A DNA stretch of 64,000 nt from Polyangiaceae bacterium (GTDB taxonomy: Bacteria > Myxococcota_A > Polyangia > Polyangiales > Polyangiaceae), in NCBI GenBank assembly GCA_020849655.1, contig JADLFU010000069.1:20981-84980 (forward strand), given 5' to 3'. This document shows positions 15,764-23,596 of the stretch, one piece after another. How positions within the stretch are numbered: the stretch's first letter is position 1; each line of letters starts with the position of its first letter. The position numbers were made by a program, and so were the translations under genes. The notes under the pieces are model-generated. The model saw only the letters and a program-made list of their open reading frames with translations, did not search any database and was not told the DNA's origin.

Positions 15764-17788
15764 GTGACCGACGACGACCAGGCCCCGCCCGAGCCGCCGG
15801 CGCTGCTGTCGCGCGAGGGCGCCGTGGCCGTCGTGACGATGAACCGCCCGCGCTACCGCAACGCGCAGAACATGGCGATGACGTACGCGCTCGACGACGC
15901 GTTCGCCGAGGCGGTGCGCGACGACGCGGTGAAGGTGATCGTGCTCGCGGGCGCGGGCGATCACTTCTCGGCGGGGCACGACATCGGCACGCCGGGGCGC
16001 GACATCCACCAGCCGTTCGACGGGCGCGCGACGGTGAAGTGGGAGCACGCGGGCCGGCCTGGCGCGGAGGGCACGTTCGTGCGGGAGGCCGAGGCGTACC
16101 TCGGCATGTGCCGTCGCTGGCGCGAGCTGCCGAAGCCGACGATCGCGATGGTGCAGGGCGCGTGCGTCGCGGGCGGGCTGATGCTCGCGTGGTGCTGCGA
16201 TCTCGTGGTCGCGGCCGACGACGCGTTCTTCGCCGATCCGGTCGTGAAGATGGGCATCCCCGGCGTCGAGTACTTCGCGCACCCGTACGTGATGGGCCCG
16301 CGCTTCGCGAAGGAGCTGTTGTTCACCGGCGAGCGCGTGCCCGCCGCGCGCGCGCTCGCGATGGGCATGGTCAACCGGGTCGTGCCGCGCGCGAGCCTGC
16401 GCGACGAGGCGCTCGGGCTCGCGGCGAAGATCGCGGAGATGCCGCGGTTCGGCCTGTTGCTCGCGAAGCGCGCGGTGAACCAGGCCGAGGACAGGATGGG
16501 CCTGCGCGACTCGATGGACGCCGCGTTCGGCCTGCACCACCTCGCGCACGCGCACAACTCGCTCTCGTCGCCCGACCACCTGCAGGGGCACGACGCGAAG
16601 AGCATGGCGAAGGGGCTGAAGTTACCGATGGATCTCGAGCTGTCGCCGAGCGAGCTCGCGTTTCGCGACGACGCGCGGCGGTGGCTCGCCGACAACGTGC
16701 CCGAGGGGCGGCTCTCCGGCGACACGGCCGACGGGTTCCGCGCGCTCCGCGCGTGGGAGGCGCGCCTCTTCGACGCGCGGTGGGCCGTGGTCTCGTGGCC
16801 GGAGGTGTTCGGCGGGCGGGGCGCGTCGGCCGTCGAGTGGCTGCTCTTCGAGGAGGAGTACTACCGCGCCGGCGCCCCGCAGCGCATCGCGCAGAACGGC
16901 ATCTTCCTGCTCGCGCCCACGCTGTTCGAGTTCGGCACCGACGAGCAGAAGGCGCGCGTGTTGCCGCGCATGGCGGCCGGCCTCGACGTCTGGGCGCAGG
17001 GCTGGAGCGAGCCCGGGGCCGGCAGCGATCTCGCCGGCGTGTCGAGCCGCGGCGTGCGCGACGACGCCCGCGGGGGGTGGCGCCTCACCGGCCAGAAGAC
17101 CTGGTGCACGCGCGGCGCGTTCTGCGACTACCTGTTTGGATTGTTTCGTACGGATCCGTCGTCCGAGCGGCACAAGGGGCTCACGTACCTGATGGCGAGC
17201 CTGCGCGCGCCCGGCGTCACGGTGCGGCCCGTCGGTCGGCTCGACGGCGAGCCGGGCTTCGCCGACGTGTTCTTCGACGACGTGTTCGTGCCGGACGCCG
17301 ACGTCATCGGCGCGGCGGGCGAGGGGTGGACGGTCGCGATGACCACGGCGTCGAGCGAGCGCGGCCTCACGCTGCGCAGCCCCGGCCGGTACGTCGCGGC
17401 GGCGCGGCGGCTCGTCGAGCTCGTGCGCCGTCACCCGTCGCCGCACCCGGCGCTCCGCGACGCGGTCGCGCGGGTGCACATGGAGGCCGAGGCGAACCAC
17501 CTCTACACCCTGCAGACGGTGACGAAGGTGCAGCGCGGAGAGGCGCTCGGCGCCTCCGCGAGCATCAACAAGATCCTCTGGTCGGAGCTCGACGTCGCGC
17601 TGCACGACGCGGCGCTCGCGCTGCTCGGCGACCGCGCCGAGCTCGTCGCCGGCGCCCGCCTGGCCGAGGACGACGGCGCGTGGATGAAGGGCTTCCAGTT
17701 CGCGCTGGCGGGGCCCATCTACGCAGGCACCAACGAGATCCAGCGCAACGTGATCGCCGAGCGATTGCTGGGGCTGCCGCGCAAATGA
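15764..17788 (+). CDS. Enoyl-CoA hydratase fused to acyl-CoA dehydrogenase
   Basis: One open frame of 674 residues joins two enzymes. Residues 1 to about 280 are a crotonase-fold hydratase (VVTMNRPRYRNAQN, HFSAGHDIG as oxyanion segment, VQGACVAGGLMLAWCCDL). From about 287 an acyl-CoA dehydrogenase begins (MDLELSPSELAFRDDARRWL) with the flavin motifs WSEPGAGSDLAG and TGQKTWCT and the C-terminal IYAGTNEIQRN. The usual MCAD-type catalytic Glu before GTNEIQ is Ala here, so the base must be elsewhere. The ATG at the junction and a GGGG run just before it leave open that these are two genes merged by one extra base. Start GTG 15764 is preferred over ATG 15746, which lies inside the operator. The downstream smaller dehydrogenase probably forms a heteromer with this one. 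Confidence 0.8.
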   Translation: MTDDDQAPPEPPALLSREGAVAVVTMNRPRYRNAQNMAMTYALDDAFAEAVRDDAVKVIVLAGAGDHFSAGHDIGTPGRDIHQPFDGRATVKWEHAGRPGAEGTFVREAEAYLGMCRRWRELPKPTIAMVQGACVAGGLMLAWCCDLVVAADDAFFADPVVKMGIPGVEYFAHPYVMGPRFAKELLFTGERVPAARALAMGMVNRVVPRASLRDEALGLAAKIAEMPRFGLLLAKRAVNQAEDRMGLRDSMDAAFGLHHLAHAHNSLSSPDHLQGHDAKSMAKGLKLPMDLELSPSELAFRDDARRWLADNVPEGRLSGDTADGFRALRAWEARLFDARWAVVSWPEVFGGRGASAVEWLLFEEEYYRAGAPQRIAQNGIFLLAPTLFEFGTDEQKARVLPRMAAGLDVWAQGWSEPGAGSDLAGVSSRGVRDDARGGWRLTGQKTWCTRGAFCDYLFGLFRTDPSSERHKGLTYLMASLRAPGVTVRPVGRLDGEPGFADVFFDDVFVPDADVIGAAGEGWTVAMTTASSERGLTLRSPGRYVAAARRLVELVRRHPSPHPALRDAVARVHMEAEANHLYTLQTVTKVQRGEALGASASINKILWSELDVALHDAALALLGDRAELVAGARLAEDDGAWMKGFQFALAGPIYAGTNEIQRNVIAERLLGLPRK

Positions 17789-18771
17789 GGTTCGCGCTCT
17801 CCGACGAGCAGGTGCAGGCGGCCGCGTCGCTGCGCGGCCTGCTCGCGCGCGAGTTCCCCGCGACGAGGCTCCGCTCGCGGTGGGAGGGCGCGCCCGACGA
17901 CGGCGCCGTCTGGCGCCACCTGACCGCGATGGGGCTGCCCGCGATGCTCGTGCCCGACGCCGACGGCGGGCTCGGCGGCGACGAGCTCGATCTCGTGTCG
18001 CTGCTCGAGGAGTGCGGCCGCGCGGGCGTGCCGGGCCCGGTCGTCGAGACGTGCGCGGTCGCGCCGAGGCTGCTCGCGTCCCGTGGCGGCGCGCTCGCGG
18101 CGGGCGAGCTCCAGGTCGCGTGCGGGGACGGCGAGGCGCCGCTCGTCGCCGACGCCGACGTCGCCGAGTGCCTCGTGCTCTGCCTCGGCGACGACGCGTT
18201 CGCGCTCGATCGGGCCGCCGTCACGCTGTCCGAGCGGCAGCCCTCGGTCGACGGCGCGCGCTCCCTCTTCGAGGTGCGGTGGAGCCCGGCGGACGGCGAG
18301 CGCGTCGGGGACGCGGCGGGCGTGCGCGCGCGCATGTCGGCGGGGCTCGCGGCGGCGCTGGTGGGCCTCTCGCGCCGGATGCTCGACCTGGCCGCGGAGT
18401 ACGTGCAGGTGCGGCGGCAGTTCGGCGTCCCGGTGGGGAGCTTCCAGGCGGTGAAGCACCCGCTCGCGACCGCGCTCGTGCGCCTGTCGGTCGCGCGGCC
18501 GGTCGTGCTGCGCGCGGCGTACTCGCTCGCGCGGCGCGACCCCGCGGCGGCCCTGCACGCGTCGATGGCGAAGGCCTTCGCGGCCGAGTCGGCCCTGCTG
18601 TCGGCGCGCGTGGCGCTGCAGGCGCACGGCGCGATCGGCTACTCGTTCGAGCATGATCTGCACCTCTTCATGAAGCGCGCGTGGGCGCTCTCCGCCGCGT
18701 TCGGCGGCCCGCTCGAGCACCGCGAGCGCGTCGCCTCTCACCTGTTCGACCTCACCCCGGAGACACCCTGA
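17785..18771 (+). CDS. Acyl-CoA dehydrogenase, small partner subunit
   Basis: The start overlaps the previous stop (ATGA). The 328-residue protein shows a degenerate acyl-CoA dehydrogenase: N-terminal helical part (FALSDEQVQAAASLRGLLA), a shortened middle domain, and C-terminal YVQVRRQFGVPVGSFQAVKH and QAHGAIGYSFEHDLHLFMKR, which hold the Arg and Gly-rich flavin contacts. Such short partners occur next to a full-length dehydrogenase in steroid catabolism, where the two form alpha2beta2 heterotetramers (FadE/ChsE pairs). The adjacent fused dehydrogenase is the natural mate. It likely desaturates a bulky acyl-CoA with FAD, passing electrons to ETF. Confidence 0.8.
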   Translation: MRFALSDEQVQAAASLRGLLAREFPATRLRSRWEGAPDDGAVWRHLTAMGLPAMLVPDADGGLGGDELDLVSLLEECGRAGVPGPVVETCAVAPRLLASRGGALAAGELQVACGDGEAPLVADADVAECLVLCLGDDAFALDRAAVTLSERQPSVDGARSLFEVRWSPADGERVGDAAGVRARMSAGLAAALVGLSRRMLDLAAEYVQVRRQFGVPVGSFQAVKHPLATALVRLSVARPVVLRAAYSLARRDPAAALHASMAKAFAAESALLSARVALQAHGAIGYSFEHDLHLFMKRAWALSAAFGGPLEHRERVASHLFDLTPETP

Positions 18772-18772
18772 C

Positions 18773-19924
18773 ATGGCCCAGGCCTACCTCATCGACGCAG
18801 TCCGCACGCCCGTCGGCAAGCGCAACGGATCCCTCGCGAAGGTGCACCCGATCGATCTCGGCGCGCACGTGCTCTCCGCGCTGATGGAGCGCACGAAGAT
18901 CGATCCCGCGGCCGTCGAGGACGTGGTGATGGGCTGCGTCGACACCATCGGCCCGCAGGCCGGCGACATCGCGCGCAACTGCTGGCTCGCGGCCGGCCTC
19001 CCCGACGAGGTGCCCGGCGTCACGGTCGACCGCCAGTGCGGCTCGTCGCAGCAGGCGCTCCACTTCGCGGCGCAGGGCGTGCTCAGCGGCACGCAGGACC
19101 TCGTCGTCGCCGCGGGCGTGCAGAACATGAGCATGGTGCCCATCGGCGCGGCGATGATCACCGGCAAGGAGTTCAACCTGCCGGAGCGCCTCGCGGGCTC
19201 TGCCGGGTGGGTGAAGCGCTACGGCGACGGGCCGGTGTCGCAGTTTCGCTCGGCCGAGATGATCGCCGAGAAGTGGGGCCTCTCGCGCGAGGACATGGAG
19301 CGCTTCGCGTATGACAGCCACCAGCGGGCGGTGCGCGCGGGCGACGAGGGGCGCTTCGCGCGGGAGATCGTGCCGATCGCGGGCCTCGCCGCGGACGAGG
19401 GCCCGCGGCGCGAGACGACGCTCGAGAAGATGGCGACGCTGAAGACGATCGAGCCCGGCGGGCGCCTGACGGCGGCGGTCTCGAGCCAGATCTCGGACGG
19501 CGCGTCGGCCGTCCTGCTCGCCTCCGAGGCGGCCGTGAAGACCCACGGCCTGCGGCCTCGCGCGCGCATCCACCACCTCTCGGTGCGCGGCGCCGATCCG
19601 ATCTGGATGCTGACGGCGCCCATCCCGGCGACGGCGTACGCGCTCTCGAAGGCGGGCCTGAAGATCGACGACATCGATCTCGTCGAGATCAACGAGGCGT
19701 TCGCGTCGGTCGTGATGGCCTGGGAGAAGGAGACGGGCATGTCGCACGACAAGGTCAACGTCAACGGCGGCGCCATCTCGCTCGGCCACCCGCTCGGCGC
19801 GACGGGGCTGCGGCTGATGTCGACCCTGCTCTGCGAGCTCGAGCGCACCGGCGGGCGCTACGGCCTGCAGACGATGTGCGAGGGCGGCGGCCAGGCGAAC
19901 GTGACCATCATCGAGCGCCTCTGA
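18773..19924 (+). CDS. Acetyl-CoA acyltransferase (thiolase), FadA6-like
   Basis: The 383-residue thiolase keeps all catalytic elements: nucleophile Cys89 in VDRQCGSSQQ, NEAF, the His of NGGAISLGHPLGATG, and the second Cys in MCEGGGQANV. The Gln-Cys-Gly-Ser-Ser-Gln-Gln form of the nucleophile loop is typical of the actinobacterial FadA5/FadA6 group that acts on steroid-derived acyl-CoAs. It performs the last, thiolytic step of beta-oxidation. One base separates it from the dehydrogenase gene and twelve from the TetR gene, so it belongs to the same rightward operon. Confidence 0.87.
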   Translation: MAQAYLIDAVRTPVGKRNGSLAKVHPIDLGAHVLSALMERTKIDPAAVEDVVMGCVDTIGPQAGDIARNCWLAAGLPDEVPGVTVDRQCGSSQQALHFAAQGVLSGTQDLVVAAGVQNMSMVPIGAAMITGKEFNLPERLAGSAGWVKRYGDGPVSQFRSAEMIAEKWGLSREDMERFAYDSHQRAVRAGDEGRFAREIVPIAGLAADEGPRRETTLEKMATLKTIEPGGRLTAAVSSQISDGASAVLLASEAAVKTHGLRPRARIHHLSVRGADPIWMLTAPIPATAYALSKAGLKIDDIDLVEINEAFASVVMAWEKETGMSHDKVNVNGGAISLGHPLGATGLRLMSTLLCELERTGGRYGLQTMCEGGGQANVTIIERL

Positions 19925-19936
19925 TAGAAGGGCGCC

Positions 19937-20581
19937 ATGCGACCGCAGCGACAGAGCAGGCGCGGCCCGCCGAAGGGCAAGGTCAGCCGGCGCGACGCGA
20001 TCATGGACGTCGGCATCGAGCTCGCGGAGGCCGGCGGCTACGACAACGTGCGCCAGCGCGAGGTCGCGGAGCGCGCGGGGATCGCGCTCGGCACGCTGTA
20101 CAAGAGCTTCCGCAGCAAGGAGGACATCCTCGTCGCGGCGCTCGCGCGCGGCGCCCAGGAGACGGAGGACCGCCTCGTCGCGCACCCGCCCCGCGGCCGC
20201 ACGCCCGCCGCGCGCGTGGCGGCCTTGTTCGCGGATCTGACCTCGACGATGCTCGCGCGCCCCCACTTCGCTCGCGCCGTCATCCGCGCGATGGCGTCGG
20301 GCGAGCCCGAGGTCGCCGGCAACATCGCGTCGTACTACGGGCGCATGAGCGGCCTCGTCGTGGCTGCGCTCCGCGGCAAGGCGGTGCTCGGTGACGACGA
20401 CGACGCGCCGTCCGACGCGGAGCTCACGGTCGCGTCGCTCCTGTTGCAGATATGGTTCTCGTCGCTCGTGGGCTGGTCCGCGGGGCTGACGGACGAGCAG
20501 GGCGTGGGCGCGCGCGTCGGCGGCGCGGTCGACATCCTGCTGCGCGGGGTCGCGGAGAAGAAGAAGGAGAGGAACAAATGA
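19937..20581 (+). CDS. TetR-family repressor, KstR-like
   Basis: The 214-residue protein has a TetR helix-turn-helix at about 24-62 (GGYDNVRQREVAERAGIALG, then TLYKSFRSKEDILVAAL) and an all-helical ligand domain. From memory of the family, both the DNA-binding helix region and the C-terminal SLLLQIWFSSLVGWSAGLTD resemble mycobacterial KstR, which represses cholesterol catabolism and is released by a steroid-CoA. This fits the four KstR-type operators in the window, one of which controls this operon, so autoregulation is expected. The N-terminus is basic (RPQRQSRRGPPKGK). The stop overlaps the LLM oxidoreductase start by four bases. Ligand and exact targets are inferred. Confidence 0.8.
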   Translation: MRPQRQSRRGPPKGKVSRRDAIMDVGIELAEAGGYDNVRQREVAERAGIALGTLYKSFRSKEDILVAALARGAQETEDRLVAHPPRGRTPAARVAALFADLTSTMLARPHFARAVIRAMASGEPEVAGNIASYYGRMSGLVVAALRGKAVLGDDDDAPSDAELTVASLLLQIWFSSLVGWSAGLTDEQGVGARVGGAVDILLRGVAEKKKERNK

Positions 20582-21609
20582 AGCTCGGGCTGATGATGGG
20601 GTACTCCGGTGCCCAGCTCTCCATCGACATCGACATGATCAAGGAGGCCGAGCGCCTCGGCTACGACTCCGTGTGGACCGCGGAGGCGTGGGGCTCGGAC
20701 GCCGTCTCGCCGCTCGCGTGGGTCGCCGCGCAGACGACGAAGATCCGCCTCGGCACCGGGATCATGCAGCTGCCCGGGCGCTCCCCCGCGAACACCGCGA
20801 TGACGGCGATGACGATGGACGCGCTCTCGAAGGGCAGGTTCATCCTCGGCCTCGGCACCTCGGGCCCGCAGGTCGTCGAGGGCTGGCACGGCGTGCCCTT
20901 CGGCAAGCCGCTCACCTGGCTGAAGGAGTACGTCGCGATCGTGAAGCAGATCCTCGCGCGCGAGCAGCCGCTCACGTTCGAGGGCGAGCGCTACCAGATC
21001 CCCTACCGCGGGCCGGGCGCGACGGGCCTCGGGAAGCCCCTGAAGAGCATCCTGCACGGGACGAAGAACATCCCCATCTACACGGGCTCGATGGCGCCGA
21101 AGAGCCAGGCGTTCGCCGCCGAGCACGTCGACGGCCTGTTGCTCACGTGCATGCACCCGGAGCGCTTCGATGTCCTCAGGCCCAACCTCGAGGAGGGGTT
21201 CAAGGCGAGCGGCGGCGCGAAGAGCCTCGCGAACTTCGACGTCGCGCCGACCGTGGCCGTCATCGTAGGCGACGATCTCGACGCGTGCCGCGGCCCGCTG
21301 AAGGCGAGCCTGTCGCTCTACATCGGCGGCATGGGCGCGAAGGACAAGAACTTCTACGCCGACTACATCCGCAAGATCGGCTTCGAGGCGGACGCCAACA
21401 AGATCCAGGAGCTGTACCTCGCCGGCAAGAAGGGCGAGGCGATGGCCGCCGTGCCGGACGCGCTCGTCGATGCGCTGCACCTCGTGGGGCCCAAGGAGCG
21501 CATCCGCGACAGGTTCCAGGCGTGGAAGGCGTCGCCCGTCGGCACGATGATCATCGGCGCGATGCAGCCCGAGGCGATCCGCCTGGCGGCTGAGCTCGCG
21601 GCGAGCTGA
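20578..21609 (+). CDS. F420-dependent LLM-class oxidoreductase (Rv3520c-like)
   Basis: The 343-residue protein is a luciferase-like TIM barrel: N-terminal LGLMMGYSGAQ, then YDSVWTAEAWGSDAVSPLAW, GRFILGLGTSGPQVVEGWHG and a C-terminal YIGGMGAKDKNFYADYIRK. These segments closely recall Rv3520c, a predicted F420-dependent oxidoreductase that belongs to the mycobacterial KstR regulon. It probably transfers hydride between F420 and a steroid-related ketone or alcohol. ATG at 20578 overlaps the repressor stop (ATGA). It is the last gene of the rightward operon. F420 rather than FMN use is inferred from the subfamily and from cofG/cofH in the same predicted regulon. Confidence 0.83.
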   Translation: MKLGLMMGYSGAQLSIDIDMIKEAERLGYDSVWTAEAWGSDAVSPLAWVAAQTTKIRLGTGIMQLPGRSPANTAMTAMTMDALSKGRFILGLGTSGPQVVEGWHGVPFGKPLTWLKEYVAIVKQILAREQPLTFEGERYQIPYRGPGATGLGKPLKSILHGTKNIPIYTGSMAPKSQAFAAEHVDGLLLTCMHPERFDVLRPNLEEGFKASGGAKSLANFDVAPTVAVIVGDDLDACRGPLKASLSLYIGGMGAKDKNFYADYIRKIGFEADANKIQELYLAGKKGEAMAAVPDALVDALHLVGPKERIRDRFQAWKASPVGTMIIGAMQPEAIRLAAELAAS

Positions 21610-21637
21610 GCACGCGCGCGCCGCGAGCGCCGGCCCG

Positions 21638-22807
<1,170 letters not shown>

Positions 22808-22867
22808 GCGCAGGGATGTGGATCAGTCTGCCGCTCGCGCCAAGGGCCGGGACGCGGGACCGCGGCG

Positions 22868-23596
22868 TCAGGGCGCGACCACGTCGAGCTCGACGTCCAG
22901 GCGCTTCGCGCCGTCCTCGTCGCGGCGCGCGGGGCCGCAGAACCTCACGCGCCGCTCGCCCTTCCCGATGAGCGCGAACGACCCCGGCAAGAGGCGGTAC
23001 TGCTCGTGCCCCGCGGCGGCGTCGAAGCGCGCGCGGGCGGCCGCGAGCGTGGCCTCCGCGGAGGGCTTGCCGAGCACGTCCTCGAGCCGCAGCGCGCGCC
23101 CGTGCTTCAGGTCGACCGTCAGGCACTTCGAGTGGGCGAACGGCATCAGCGCGCCCGTCTCGCCCTTGTCGGTGATCTCGACCGAGACGTAGCGATCGCC
23201 CTCGCCGAGCACCGCGAGGCGCCGCTCCTGGAGGACGCTGCGCCCGGCCGATCGCGCGTGTTGATAAAGCTCCTTCGTGTCGCTGACGAGATCGTGGGGG
23301 AACAACACCCGCTCGCCGTCGTGGCGCCGCAGGTACTCGCCGACGTAGCGCGTGTTGACGCCCTTCTCCGGTCCGAAGCTCCCCTCCGCGCGATCGCGCA
23401 TGCAGCAGGTCGGCGTGATCGGCGTCGGCGGCGGGGCGCCGGCGGTCGCGGGCGCGCTCGAGGCGGCCGGCGCGGCGCTGGCGGGCGGCGCCGCAGACGC
23501 GCTCGTCGCAGGGGCCGCCGCGCGCTCCCCGGGCGGGTCGATCTGCCCGCGACAGCCCGAGAGCAGGGCGAGCGCGAGCGCGGAGGCGAGCCTCAC
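22868..23596 (-). CDS. Lipoprotein of unknown function
   Basis: GTG at 23596 overlaps the stop of the upstream gene by four bases and opens a lipoprotein signal (LASALALALLSGC). After the Cys comes an Ala/Pro/Ser-rich linker of about 50 residues, then a mixed domain of about 170 residues containing CCMRD, NTRYVGEYLRRHDGERVLFP and a C-terminal VRFCGPARRDEDG. No known family was recognised. The mature protein is probably anchored in the envelope. Coupling to a helicase-C-like protein gene is odd for a surface protein. Confidence 0.55.
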   Translation of the reverse strand: MRLASALALALLSGCRGQIDPPGERAAAPATSASAAPPASAAPAASSAPATAGAPPPTPITPTCCMRDRAEGSFGPEKGVNTRYVGEYLRRHDGERVLFPHDLVSDTKELYQHARSAGRSVLQERRLAVLGEGDRYVSVEITDKGETGALMPFAHSKCLTVDLKHGRALRLEDVLGKPSAEATLAAARARFDAAAGHEQYRLLPGSFALIGKGERRVRFCGPARRDEDGAKRLDVELDVVAP

